From contig JAOZKS010000001.1 of assembly GCA_029935255.1 (NCBI GenBank), positions 1 to 36,261 on the forward strand: a stretch of DNA of 36,261 nt, given 5' to 3'. Source of the DNA: Pontiella sp. (GTDB lineage: Bacteria; Verrucomicrobiota; Kiritimatiellia; Kiritimatiellales; Pontiellaceae). Below the pieces are notes generated by a model. That model saw only the letters and a list, made by a program, of their open reading frames with translations, had not been told where the DNA came from and ran no database searches. Within the stretch, counting starts at the first letter, position 1. Each line of letters opens with the position of its first letter. The position numbers were made by a program, and so were the translations under genes. This document shows positions 1-8,865 of this stretch, piece after piece.

Positions 1-1452
1 ACGCGAATAGAGGTCTACAATCCAGCGTCCCTTTGTCCACCCGTCACCAGAACTCGTATCAGAGGGGTCGTGCGCTTTTATGGTGCATCCGGTTACGTCA
101 ATGGAATCAAGGCCGTTGAAGGTCATCATTTGATTCACATCACGGATTCCACGGAACTCACAATCAACCAGTCTTGAGTTTTCAGCACCTCCAATATATA
201 GGTCACTTTCAAGTATAAACGTGCACCCGTTTAATTCTACGCGCTCTGCCGAGTTCATAGAAAAGAAGTCATGAAGGGAATCGTCCGTTGTTTCTACATC
301 AGTTATCGTGATGTTTTTAAAAAGGATATCTTTGCAGGTATGATTGGAGTATATGGAAACAGCCTTGTCCACTCTGATATTATCGGTCAGCTGGAGGGTT
401 AAATCATGCAGTTCCCAGTTGGGACTCCAACTGGTAAACAAGATCTGTTCAGTCCTCGCACCATCAGTGGGGCGTATAAATGTCTTGGCCTGTCCTGCTC
501 CTACGTATTTTGTGTTGCTCATAGCACGAAACGCCCCGCTTAAATGGTACGTCCCGGCTGGGATAGTGATGGTTGTATATGAATTCGCGTTTACATAGGT
601 TTCACAGGAATCAAACGCCGCTTGGTCATCCAGACCGTCAGAACCATCAGCTCCAAAATCAGCCACCATATCCTTTGTTGCTCCGGACCACACTCTCGGT
701 TCATTTACAGTAAGAGTTAAGGAACCCGACCATCCGTATTTACGTCCCTTCCCATTGTGCGCCCAGATCGTATAGGTATCTGCCGGAATAGATGCCGTCA
801 TAACAAACGGTGCCTTGTAGGGATTCGCATTCGAACTGGTCAACCATCCACCAACGCCACTTGTTTCATTAGTGTAGAAGAGATGGCATTCACCCTCACT
901 CAATTTTAGGTTTCGACCGTAAACAAAGAACTTATCCCCCCGCTCTATCTGATCAAACCCAACCCACCACGCTTCCGTCTGGTTGATCGCCACTGGACGA
1001 CCAACTCCTTTATCGTTGCGAGGCCACATGAGGTACATTTCAGCAGGGGGAAGGGATTCGGGAAGGGTAATAGCGCATTGCTGTCCGTCCAGTCGCTGGA
1101 TGAAGCCATCGCCCTCCGACCACCCTTCTCCATAAAGCACAAAGCGGGTATCACGCCCTTCTTCTATCCCTGTGAAGGAGGAGAGTGCTTCACCGGTCAG
1201 CGCCATGGTGTCGCCGGGATTGTTGCTACGGGTCCATTCGGCGATTTGAGGGGCACCCAGGGGAACGGTCATATTTATATCAATGGGCGGATTGAATGCT
1301 GAGAAACTGGGCAGGTAGTTGGTGGTTGGCTCTGAGATGTTCTTAATATTCGGATATTCGCCCGCATAGGCGCAAAAGCTGGAGAGTACCAAAACAACCA
1401 TCAGTATGGGAAATAATTGATCTACTTGTAGATTTATTTTGCTGAAGTTCAT
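1..1452 (-). CDS. Secreted right-handed beta-helix protein (pectate-lyase-3-like), partial
   Basis: The reading frame is open from the ATG at 1452 to the window edge, giving 484 residues with no stop, so the C-terminus is missing. Residues 1-30 form a signal peptide (hydrophobic core ILMVVLVLSS, then AYA). The middle (about residues 35-255) is beta-rich and unassigned. From about residue 262 the sequence VADFGADGSDGLDDQAAF is the classic opening of the Pectate_lyase_3 family, which folds as a parallel beta-helix. Short beta-strand repeats follow (LHDLTLQLTDNI, CKDILFKNITITDV, ERVELNGCTFI, NSRLVDCEF, IDVTGCTI), as expected for helix turns. The start has a good ribosome site (GAGG 9 nt upstream). 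Proteins of this fold are usually polysaccharide lyases, hydrolases or surface adhesins; which one applies cannot be told without the C-terminus. A sigma-54-like sequence lies about 75 nt upstream. The fold is well supported, the activity is not. Confidence 0.8.
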   Translation of the reverse strand, partial: MNFSKINLQVDQLFPILMVVLVLSSFCAYAGEYPNIKNISEPTTNYLPSFSAFNPPIDINMTVPLGAPQIAEWTRSNNPGDTMALTGEALSSFTGIEEGRDTRFVLYGEGWSEGDGFIQRLDGQQCAITLPESLPPAEMYLMWPRNDKGVGRPVAINQTEAWWVGFDQIERGDKFFVYGRNLKLSEGECHLFYTNETSGVGGWLTSSNANPYKAPFVMTASIPADTYTIWAHNGKGRKYGWSGSLTLTVNEPRVWSGATKDMVADFGADGSDGLDDQAAFDSCETYVNANSYTTITIPAGTYHLSGAFRAMSNTKYVGAGQAKTFIRPTDGARTEQILFTSWSPNWELHDLTLQLTDNIRVDKAVSIYSNHTCKDILFKNITITDVETTDDSLHDFFSMNSAERVELNGCTFILESDLYIGGAENSRLVDCEFRGIRDVNQMMTFNGLDSIDVTGCTIKAHDPSDTSSGDGWTKGRWIVDLYSR

Positions 1453-1524
1453 TTGTTTTCCTCGCACGAATTTTCGATAAACGTTCCCTGTTTCATCGGG
1501 AAGGATCGAGCTAAGCTTATATCC

Positions 1525-1541
1525 TAGCATTCATTGCGCCA
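1525..1541 (-). promoter_or_regulatory. Possible sigma-54 promoter for the beta-helix gene
   Basis: On the minus strand the sequence reads TGGCGCAATGAATGCTA. The GG and GC dinucleotides have the 10-nt spacing required for sigma-54, but two other consensus positions (of TGGCAC-N5-TTGCW) do not match. It ends about 73 nt before the ATG at 1452. It is weaker than the site at 11435-11450 and may be chance. Confidence 0.35.
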
Positions 1542-1709
1542 TATTATGCGATTCCCTATAAATGCAGGAGCAACCAAAACTTATTATCGAACCAACCGCT
1601 ATGCCCTGAAAAAGATAGCCTCTCAAAATCTCTACTCAACCTAGCCGAGAATATCTGCTCCAAATTCGCCCCCTTCTCAAGATATAATCCTTATATTTAA
1701 GAGGTTTTC

Positions 1710-2942
1710 TTAAAAAACCAACTCCTCTTCGTTAACCAACTCCATTACCTTGTCCCAAGTCATCCGCTGCTCATCGCATGGCCTACCCAGTCGTTCGCGG
1801 AGGCGAGCGGTCCATGCCGCTACGAAATTCGCCTCGCTATGGAACGCTACAAATCGGTGTGCCGACTCGCCCCATGTGTGACGCGGCGCATCATCTAGCG
1901 CAGAGGTTAACTCGTTAGAAAGCACGTCAATCGACTCGACATCACACACGCGTCCTAAACCAAACGTCGGAACGATATGGCCGAGCCAACCGTAGTTCGA
2001 TGCCAATACAAATCGTTCGGCAGCCGCAGCACGGATCGCGATGCTCGCAGAGCCGATATGGCGGCGATACGGCGTGCAGACTACGTCGGCGGCGGTGATT
2101 GCAAGATTGAACTCTTCATCTGTAAGGAACCGATCCAGCGCAATCATGCGATCACTCGCGACCAACTCTTTGCACTCACGATCGACGAGTGATCGCATGT
2201 CAGATGCGAGCCGTCCGGCCAACAGTAGCCGATCATCGCCGACACGCTTAGCCTGCTTGAACGCGCGAATGAGCAGGTCGATTCCTTTTCGACCATCAAG
2301 CGCCCCCGCAGACACAATGTACCGACCGGCCTCAGGCAACCCCAACCGCTGACGCGCCTCTGAGCGGGTCATGGCCTGCATCGCCGGAACAGGATCGGGC
2401 AGAAGTGACAGATGATCCGTAGCCACGCCACCGCGAGCCTTCATGGCGTTGTACACCAATGGATCTAGAAGATGCAGCCGATCCCATGGCCCATGCATAG
2501 AAAGTCGCATCGAAAGCGCCGCCTGCGCCGAAGCTCTCAGCCCCGGTTGCGGGTACGCGAAAGCCCCCCGCATGACCAACCCCTCCGCTTCGATCCCGCG
2601 CGGGATCGTCGGTAGACCCAGCGACCTACGGAGTCCTATGACCTGGGCATACCCATCTGCATGTGGTACGTAAATATAATTTGCGCGCGCCCGGGAAATT
2701 GCCTCACGAACTTCCGCAGGTTTGTACCACATGGGGCGATGAGCATGCGATGGCAACCACGGATCAATCAGAAGTCGATCCTCAAATTGCGCCAATTGTG
2801 ATCGGTACTCGTCCGTATCGACAGAGTCCTTAGGAATTGCAAGCGTAACTTGATCTCCCAACTCGCATAAAGCTGGAAGCAACATTCGCAGATATGGGAA
2901 ACGATGTCCAGCATGGCTATGCTCTATTACTAATAGGCGCAT
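1710..2942 (-). CDS. GT-B fold glycosyltransferase (GT4-like)
   Basis: A 410-residue protein with the layout of GT-B glycosyltransferases. The N-terminal domain opens with MRLLVIEHSHAGHRFPYL, a nucleotide-fold strand followed by a His-Gly loop, and the C-terminal domain starts near residue 208 with YIVSAGALDGRKGIDLLIRAF, the usual GT4 donor-domain opening. It probably transfers a sugar from a nucleotide donor in the cytoplasm during exopolysaccharide assembly, as suggested by the neighbouring BY-kinase and export genes. There is no signal peptide or membrane span. The E-x7-E pair of retaining GT4 enzymes is not visible: the matching segment (about 287-310, TPYRRHIGSASIAIRAAAAE) lacks both Glu residues, so it is either a divergent subfamily or uses another donor-binding mode. 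The start has an AAGGT ribosome site. Donor and acceptor are unknown. Confidence 0.8.
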   Translation of the reverse strand: MRLLVIEHSHAGHRFPYLRMLLPALCELGDQVTLAIPKDSVDTDEYRSQLAQFEDRLLIDPWLPSHAHRPMWYKPAEVREAISRARANYIYVPHADGYAQVIGLRRSLGLPTIPRGIEAEGLVMRGAFAYPQPGLRASAQAALSMRLSMHGPWDRLHLLDPLVYNAMKARGGVATDHLSLLPDPVPAMQAMTRSEARQRLGLPEAGRYIVSAGALDGRKGIDLLIRAFKQAKRVGDDRLLLAGRLASDMRSLVDRECKELVASDRMIALDRFLTDEEFNLAITAADVVCTPYRRHIGSASIAIRAAAAERFVLASNYGWLGHIVPTFGLGRVCDVESIDVLSNELTSALDDAPRHTWGESAHRFVAFHSEANFVAAWTARLRERLGRPCDEQRMTWDKVMELVNEEELVF

Positions 2943-3175
2943 TTTTTGACCTTTTTCTATTGCGATTTTCTTTCCATAAGTTCTGCGGATCGCTTCCCCA
3001 ACCCTGCCCGACGATCACAAGGAGAGAATCCGTGCGCCCCAAGTATCCCCAAGGGCATGAACGTCTTCCTCTCTCTTGCGCTACCGCCCTCGGTCGATCA
3101 GCGTGTCATGCTGAAACCTTCCGAGTCCTCTGAAAATCAATGTTTAAACATCACAGGGATCTTCCTCCCCATACA

Positions 3176-5380
3176 TCAATCTTCGTCGCGACCATACGAC
3201 TTATAGCTACCGCCATATCCATAGGCATACCCATACCCTTCGGCTCCACCAAACAGGCCGGAAAGCGAGTGCGGAACATCGTTGGCAATGCAGCCGAGAA
3301 CGTGGGCATCGATTTCACGGAAGCGGGCGAGGGCGAACTGGAGTCCCCTGCGGCGAGTTCGCCCAATCCTTGAAATCATAACGACCGAATCGGCGTGGTT
3401 GGCCAGAACCTGGGCATCGCCAACGGGGCCGAGCGGCGGGGAGTCGATGATCACACGGTCGTACTCTCCACGTGCCCAGTCAAGCAACTCTGCCAGCTGA
3501 CCACGCCCCAGAAGTTCCGCTGGATTGATCTCCTGAAGGTGGCGGCTGGTGATTACATCCAGGTTTTCGATAATGCCCGCAGACACCAACTGGTCGTGCC
3601 GCAACTCATGCTTGCCGTTCGATAGCCATTCCAGCAAGGACGGATGTTCTTCGTCAACTTTGAAAATATTGACCAGTTGCGGGCGCCGGAGATCGCCATC
3701 AATCAAAAGCGTTCGCGAGCCATTCAATGCAGAACTGATGGCAAGATTACACGCAGAGATCGTCTTTCCCTCCCCCGGCATGATGCTGCAGATCAACATG
3801 ACTTGCGTTCGGTCAATATATTTATCGGAAGAGACCAAGGCATTAATCCCAGCAAAGATTTCGACCATATGGCTAAATTTATCCCGCAATCCAATCGTGG
3901 CCAACTCAACGCGCGAGTCCACTTTTTTTTGCGAAGGAATGGTTCCCAGCACATTAAGGCCGAGTGCCTTGAGATCACTCACCACCTCGATTTTATCCGT
4001 AAAAAATGCTAGTGCAATAGCCAGGCCGGCTCCCACCAACACACCCAAAAAACAACTCATAGCAACAACGCGCATCTTACGGGGCCGCACAGGAATCCTC
4101 GGCACCGAGGCATTCCGGATCACCTTGGTGTAAGCCATATTTTCATCGGCGGAAAGCCGAGCCTCCTCCATGCGCCGCAGCATGGATTGGTAGGCGTTAT
4201 CGGCGGCATCCCGCTTTCGCTCCAGCCGCTGAAGACGTTGTGTTCCCGACACCAAAGACTGCTCCAGTTCTATCGATTCGCTCCTCATTAACCCGATGCG
4301 CAGATCGATCTGCTTTACCTGCTTTCCCAATAAAGCGATTTCGTTTAAAATGGCCTTCGTAGATAGCTCGATAAACTGTCCCAACCGCTTCCGGACCCGG
4401 GTCTCTTTTTCCTGTGCGGTCCGATAATCGGGATGGATTTCCGTATAGCGATCCGCCATTAGCAACAGCTCGTTATTCGCCGTTTTCCAATCCTGAATCA
4501 ACTCATTCAACTGCTCTTCCTTCGGCAATCCCGTCGGTAGTATTTCCAGATTCGGATCGGTGTCTTTTAGGCCGGAAACAAATTCACATACTGTTTTTCG
4601 GGAGGCCAGCCTGCTGATCGCCTCTTCCTTTTCCTGAGAAACGGAGGCCAAAGAAAGGTCCAGAGTGGTTTTCCGTTGTTCCAGCGAGCCGAGTTGAAGT
4701 TCCTTGCGGATGGAAGCTAGTTGCTTTTCCACCTCTTCTAACGACTCCCGTTGCTCCTCGACCTGCGAAATCAACCACTTGACCGCCTCATCGGAGAGTG
4801 CCTGGTTTTCCTGCATCATCAGTACACCCGCACAGTGGGTTAACACGTTCACGAGCTCTGCAGCAAATTCAGGGTCGGAACTTTCATAGGATACATAAAC
4901 AATATTCGCACTTGGGTCTTTATACCACGAAACGTCCCTGATCCATGTGGACAGCGTGTATCGCCCTATTCCCGCCCCGCCCCGAACCGTTGCGCGATCA
5001 GGATATCGTTCCAAATATTCCTGGGCCGCCAACTTTTCCATGGCAGGCGATCTGAATTCGGCAAAGCGCGTGTTAAAGATCACATCGGAGTCGCGATTCG
5101 CACTGCTATCCTCAAAAACCGCTTCATTGTTGATCACCCTCGGACGGCGAACACTCATTTTTATTTCGGCTTTTGCCAAGAAAATCGGAACCGTCTGCTG
5201 AACATAGAGCGTGCCTATTAATCCACCGGCAATGGCGAGCAACACAACAATCACCCAGCGGCGGAGTACTATGCGCAACAGATTCATGGGATCCAGTCCG
5301 CTGGTCGCCGGAGCAATCGGCCCTCCTGCTCCGGGCCGGGGGTTTACCCCCCCTCCTTGATATACATTTTGTGTATTCAT
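3176..5380 (-). CDS. Polysaccharide co-polymerase / BY-kinase (Wzz-Wzc type)
   Basis: A 734-residue inner-membrane protein joining a Wzz chain-length domain to a bacterial tyrosine kinase. It likely sets polymer length and, through autophosphorylation, drives cycles of polymer synthesis and export. The first membrane span is about residues 41-60, followed by a periplasmic region with long coiled coils (about 195-425, Glu/Lys/Arg-rich heptads), a P-rich turn (VPRIPVRPRK) and a second span at about 437-460. The cytoplasmic kinase has Walker A MPGEGKT (534-540), Walker A' LLIDGDLRRP (558-567) and Walker B VIIDSPP (643-649). The tail (713-730) carries a Tyr cluster, GYGYAYGYGGSYKSYG, the usual autophosphorylation site. 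I chose the ATG at 5380 because upstream in-frame sequence (to 5515) adds a Cys/Trp-rich stretch unlike the family; the ribosome site is weak (GAG). It lies 233 nt upstream of the glycosyltransferase in the same direction. Confidence 0.93.
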   Translation of the reverse strand: MNTQNVYQGGGVNPRPGAGGPIAPATSGLDPMNLLRIVLRRWVIVVLLAIAGGLIGTLYVQQTVPIFLAKAEIKMSVRRPRVINNEAVFEDSSANRDSDVIFNTRFAEFRSPAMEKLAAQEYLERYPDRATVRGGAGIGRYTLSTWIRDVSWYKDPSANIVYVSYESSDPEFAAELVNVLTHCAGVLMMQENQALSDEAVKWLISQVEEQRESLEEVEKQLASIRKELQLGSLEQRKTTLDLSLASVSQEKEEAISRLASRKTVCEFVSGLKDTDPNLEILPTGLPKEEQLNELIQDWKTANNELLLMADRYTEIHPDYRTAQEKETRVRKRLGQFIELSTKAILNEIALLGKQVKQIDLRIGLMRSESIELEQSLVSGTQRLQRLERKRDAADNAYQSMLRRMEEARLSADENMAYTKVIRNASVPRIPVRPRKMRVVAMSCFLGVLVGAGLAIALAFFTDKIEVVSDLKALGLNVLGTIPSQKKVDSRVELATIGLRDKFSHMVEIFAGINALVSSDKYIDRTQVMLICSIMPGEGKTISACNLAISSALNGSRTLLIDGDLRRPQLVNIFKVDEEHPSLLEWLSNGKHELRHDQLVSAGIIENLDVITSRHLQEINPAELLGRGQLAELLDWARGEYDRVIIDSPPLGPVGDAQVLANHADSVVMISRIGRTRRRGLQFALARFREIDAHVLGCIANDVPHSLSGLFGGAEGYGYAYGYGGSYKSYGRDED

Positions 5381-5589
5381 CTTAGTCTCATCGGTGTACC
5401 GCTTTATTCCGTCCCCACCCACGTCCTCCCAAAGGTTCCGCTCGGCACCTGAGCATTCTTTAGCACAACCATACACTTTCGCGCAGTATGCCTTCCATCC
5501 CCAGAAAAAGAACAACCCTATTTAAGTATTTCTGAAAGGCCCAGCGTGGCATTCCAAACCCATCCGTGAAACCCATCCTGCGCCAGATC

Positions 5590-5620
5590 AAAAAAGAAAG
5601 GCCTCGGTAAAGAGGCCTTT
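5590..5620 (-). terminator. Rho-independent terminator
   Basis: A perfect 9-bp stem (AAAGGCCTC at 5597-5605, GAGGCCTTT at 5612-5620) with a 6-nt loop lies 25 nt past the stop of the PEP-CTERM gene. On the minus strand it is followed by CTTTTTTG, a proper U-tract. It separates this gene from the BY-kinase gene, which therefore needs its own promoter in 5381-5590. Confidence 0.9.
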
Positions 5621-5645
5621 CCTTGCAAATACCGCAAAAGTCCGT

Positions 5646-6806
5646 TTATTTCATGATCAGCGAAAGAAAAGTATCGAAGCCACCGACGAGCTTCTTCTTG
5701 AAGGATACCCTAAATGAATTCCTCCGCACCACCCGTCGCTCATGAGATACGACCATGTGGTTCCAAAACATTTTATCCAAGTCCTTGTAACGGGCATGTA
5801 CCTGGCTCCAAGCAACCAAGAAAGATGCCTTGAACACCCTCGCTAATTCAGTCAGGTAATCGCCGTCCGCTTCTCCATAGACCACACGTTCCTCAAAGGC
5901 ATCGCACACGTGCTCCCGCCCGATGGGGAACAAGGTTTTGCCAGCCTGCTTACGACGGCGAATCCTGCGCGTAGCAAACAAACTGATGGTACTCAGACTC
6001 ATCAAACTGATGGTTCCCGGCTCAGGAATCGCGACAATGCGAATGCCGGTAAGACCGTAGGCATTACCACGGAGATCATATGTCCGATCAGTTGCCTGTA
6101 GCCGCACAATGTATTGCTCTGCGTCCCCCCCGTGAAACGCCATTTTCTGGTTACTATCGCCAGGGTTATAGGCTTCGCCTCCATAGGTGCTTTCCAGCCA
6201 TTCCCAGACGTTTCCGCCCATATCGTAGGTGCCATTCTGCTCCATGGATCCAGTTCCCACCGTCCATGGTGATGTATTACCCCATGTGGGGTCGCCTTCG
6301 CCTTGGCCATAGTTCGCATCCCCATTCTGTACAGGTGCAAGGGCCGATCCATTAGCGTAGAGGGAATATCCCGAACCCGTAAAGTAGGCCGCCTTGTACC
6401 ACTCGTTCTCGGTGGGCAACAGATAGACTTGACCATTCCCATTGCGGAAGGAACGGTCAATCGCCGTCACCGTTCCGCCAGAAATTGTGTAGGCACCTAC
6501 GTTGATATCGGCACTCGTCAACCAGTTGGCGTATTGTGCCGCCGTGTGCCAAGTCATGTTGACAACAGGCTGATCGCCGCTCCCGCTTCCAAGACCGCTG
6601 GCTGCAAACTGGTCAATCGTCACTTCGGTTGTGCCAATACGATAGTTGTATCCCACAAACCCGTAGCTCGTTGCGGCATCGGCGGCATAGCCCGCATTTC
6701 CAATATTCACGAAGTCGATATCAACCCCGTTAATGACTTCCGCCAGCACCGATCCCGTACCCAGCACCAATACTGCCATAACTACCGTTCTTAGTTGTCG
6801 TTTCAT
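5646..6806 (-). CDS. PEP-CTERM protein with formylglycine-enzyme-like domain and a C-terminal extension
   Basis: A 386-residue secreted protein with a signal peptide (residues 1-22) and a start with a clear GAGGTG ribosome site. Residues about 28-258 match the FGE-sulfatase (SUMF1/EgtB/PvdO) fold: EVTIDQFA, VVNMTWHTAAQYANWL, YLLPTENEWYKAAYF and DMGGNVWEWLES are family landmarks. The C-terminal catalytic Cys positions of true formylglycine enzymes are absent (the segment reads GLTGIRIVAI), so it is probably a structural or binding version rather than a sulfatase activator. Residues 260-288 are a PEP-CTERM signal (PEPGT, a hydrophobic stretch, then RRIRRRK), which directs exosortase processing. 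Oddly the frame continues 98 residues past the basic cluster (289-386), a basic, aromatic segment with no family I recognise. A terminator follows directly, so transcription of this tail is expected. Confidence 0.85.
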   Translation of the reverse strand: MKRQLRTVVMAVLVLGTGSVLAEVINGVDIDFVNIGNAGYAADAATSYGFVGYNYRIGTTEVTIDQFAASGLGSGSGDQPVVNMTWHTAAQYANWLTSADINVGAYTISGGTVTAIDRSFRNGNGQVYLLPTENEWYKAAYFTGSGYSLYANGSALAPVQNGDANYGQGEGDPTWGNTSPWTVGTGSMEQNGTYDMGGNVWEWLESTYGGEAYNPGDSNQKMAFHGGDAEQYIVRLQATDRTYDLRGNAYGLTGIRIVAIPEPGTISLMSLSTISLFATRRIRRRKQAGKTLFPIGREHVCDAFEERVVYGEADGDYLTELARVFKASFLVAWSQVHARYKDLDKMFWNHMVVSHERRVVRRNSFRVSFKKKLVGGFDTFLSLIMK

Positions 6807-6925
6807 TGCTTCACCTCAAATACTTATACTTATATGCGCCCACACACTCAATTTGGTGAATGTAAAGAATCAAGGCCCCAAATACCACACAAATCTGTAT
6901 TATCTTTTAACCGCACCCTCGAGTG

Positions 6926-8095
6926 CTAATAGGCATATCCCAAACTTAGTCCCAGCACGGTCTGGTTTGCGTCAAACTCATCATCGATGTAGCGACCGCT
7001 AAAGGAAATCTGCAGCTTCTTTGTCACATCATAACCGCAATTCGCCGTGAAAAAATGTCGCACTTCCCCCGTACCGGGGCTGGCAGGACCACTCCCCAAA
7101 GACTCTTGATAGTCGTGCAGCACCGATCCTCCGACCATCCAGCGTGTTGCCGGTTTCCACCCCAATCCATACCCCACCCGGTAAGCCATCCGCGCCGCGC
7201 CACCTTCGTAGCCCGGCTGGAAATCGTTCCCTCCAAAAATATAGGCCGATACCTTCTCCGTGGCCTGCCACACGACGCGGAGGTTGGAAACAACACCTTG
7301 GTCGGCTCCTGAAACTTCATAATCCGCAGCGGACATCCCCACCAATGCCTGCCAGACTACCTTGTCGCTCATGCTACTTTCGGCTCCGACTTCCACCGTG
7401 CCGATGCGGCCATCCTCATCGTCGTTGACCTGCAAGCTATAGCTTCCCCCCAGAGTAAGTTTTGTTTTCGCGGAATATCCATGCCCGAGTTGAAGGCTTG
7501 CCGTGTGTATTTGCCATTCGGCCGAGCCCGAGTCCTGAAACTCTTGAAAATAATGCTGAACATCATAGCCGGGCATGATTGAAGTTTTCTCCGACCATTG
7601 CTTCTCGTAGGCTATATTACCTCTGGCAATCGACCGCCTGCTGGGCTCGTCGGTCAATATCGAATCGGGGCCGCTCCCGGTGGAGGGATCGTAGGCCGTG
7701 TTATAGTTCAACGACTTCACCACATCGGCGGATAAGCCCCATTTGAACGGATTTTCATCGGTTGAAACCGCAGCTCCCGCATCATAGAAATCGTCGCTTA
7801 AGCCTCCAAGATCGGAATAGAACCGATACCCATAGCGGGCTTTGGCGGATAGATCATACCGTGCGGGAAGGTTGTTCAGGAAGATCCCGGCGGCCACTTC
7901 AGTGTAGAAATCACCCGTGGCTCCAGACATCTCATCAAACAGTACGCGATTGTCGTAGGCCTCCAGCACACTGGCTTCGGGTTTGATGGACATCGAGCCC
8001 CACTGAAATCCCTCTACATCGGCGATCTCCTGCGCGAAAAGTCCGCCAGGAATCAATAGAAGCAGTAAGAGCCCAACTGATCGGAGGGATTCCAT
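6926..8095 (-). CDS. Outer-membrane beta-barrel protein (BBP2 / PEP-CTERM-associated porin type)
   Basis: A 389-residue protein with a signal peptide (residues 1-21, ending FAQ), followed by alternating amphipathic strands with many Tyr, Trp and Gly residues and a final strand LGLSLGYAY with a terminal aromatic residue, the signature for insertion by the Bam machinery. The N-terminal motif KPEASVLEAYDNRVLF resembles the start of the beta-barrel porin-2 family found in exopolysaccharide and PEP-CTERM clusters. It probably sits in the outer membrane as part of the polymer secretion route or as a surface-linked porin. The ATG directly abuts the stop codon of the Wza-like gene (no nucleotides between), so the two are translated together. 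The exact transported molecule is unknown. Confidence 0.82.
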   Translation of the reverse strand: MESLRSVGLLLLLLIPGGLFAQEIADVEGFQWGSMSIKPEASVLEAYDNRVLFDEMSGATGDFYTEVAAGIFLNNLPARYDLSAKARYGYRFYSDLGGLSDDFYDAGAAVSTDENPFKWGLSADVVKSLNYNTAYDPSTGSGPDSILTDEPSRRSIARGNIAYEKQWSEKTSIMPGYDVQHYFQEFQDSGSAEWQIHTASLQLGHGYSAKTKLTLGGSYSLQVNDDEDGRIGTVEVGAESSMSDKVVWQALVGMSAADYEVSGADQGVVSNLRVVWQATEKVSAYIFGGNDFQPGYEGGAARMAYRVGYGLGWKPATRWMVGGSVLHDYQESLGSGPASPGTGEVRHFFTANCGYDVTKKLQISFSGRYIDDEFDANQTVLGLSLGYAY

Positions 8096-8752
8096 CTAGA
8101 AGATCCGTTCCGGAACATAGACAATATCGCCAGCAATCAGCTTGATATCCGCCTCCACATTCCCGCCCTGCCCAATCTCGTCGTAATCGATGGAGACCTT
8201 GAGTTTTTTTCCGTCCTCATCCGTTCGCGAAACACGGATTTTACTTTTATTCGCGCTGGAAGCGAACCCGCCAGCCTCCTGTATCGCCTCGGTAAGGTTC
8301 ATGCCATTCTGACTACGGAGCGGAACGCGGCCAGGTCGCCCCACGCGCCCCATCACCGTCACAGATCCCCACTCGCCATCCCCGGGGTCAACCTGCAAGG
8401 ATAACATGATAACGGGCGGATTCACATAATACGCCCCGTATGTCTTGGAAATTATGCCCCGTGCTTTATTTAGTGTGTGTCCTCTTATTTCCACATCACC
8501 CACCAAGGGCAAGGTAACCACACCCTGTTGATTGATCTGTGCACGGTGGGATAAAACCTCCATGTGGCCATCCACCTCAACTGAAAGCTCGACGGTGTCC
8601 CCTGTTGCAAGCTCGCTAAATGACGAGGCCTGATCCGGTCTGTTTTTCGCAAAATCCTGTGTCAAAGAGGATGTTTCCCCTGAGGATACGCACCCCGTCT
8701 GCACCATTAACGAAATCACGAATATGGGAATCAGTCTAACAATTTTTTTCAT
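8096..8752 (-). CDS. Polysaccharide export lipoprotein (Wza-like, Poly_export + SLBB)
   Basis: A 218-residue lipoprotein with a type II signal ending in VQTGC (Cys21). A Poly_export domain (about 50-125: ATGDTVELSVEVDG, then GVVTLPLVGDVEIRG and YYVNPPVIMLSL) is followed by an SLBB domain (about 135-180: VTVMGRVGRPGRVPL, LTEAIQEAGGF). Such proteins form the periplasmic and outer-membrane channel for exopolysaccharide; at this length it lacks the extra C-terminal domains of E. coli Wza, a common short form. I chose the ATG at 8752, with AAGGA 8 nt upstream, over a TTG at 8770. It forms a two-gene unit with the beta-barrel gene and lies just after a terminator that closes the preceding unit. It should work with the BY-kinase at 3176-5380. 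Confidence 0.93.
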   Translation of the reverse strand: MKKIVRLIPIFVISLMVQTGCVSSGETSSLTQDFAKNRPDQASSFSELATGDTVELSVEVDGHMEVLSHRAQINQQGVVTLPLVGDVEIRGHTLNKARGIISKTYGAYYVNPPVIMLSLQVDPGDGEWGSVTVMGRVGRPGRVPLRSQNGMNLTEAIQEAGGFASSANKSKIRVSRTDEDGKKLKVSIDYDEIGQGGNVEADIKLIAGDIVYVPERIF

Positions 8753-8775
8753 TGAACGTCCTTGAGTCAAAAAGA

Positions 8776-8798
8776 AAACAGCCTGAGTTAAATCAGGC
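8776..8798 (-). terminator. Probable Rho-independent terminator
   Basis: GCCTGA (8781-8786) and TCAGGC (8793-8798) form a 6-bp stem with a 6-nt loop. On the minus strand it is followed by TGTTTTCTTTTTG. It lies about 70 nt past the Gly-rich lipoprotein gene and before the Wza-like gene. Confidence 0.7.
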
Positions 8799-8865
8799 CG
8801 TTCTTTAGACTATTACGCCCGCACAAGGCAAGTCATCTTTATTGAATGGATTGGATACCGCCCTG

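Noticed and set aside
1703..1719. A terminator at the end of the glycosyltransferase gene
   Set aside because: The AT-rich 6-bp stem overlaps the stop codon and lacks a T-tract, so support is too weak.
5646..6806. A functional formylglycine-generating enzyme that activates the sulfatase
   Set aside because: The C-terminal catalytic Cys positions are missing and the protein is a PEP-CTERM surface protein 18 kb away from the sulfatase.
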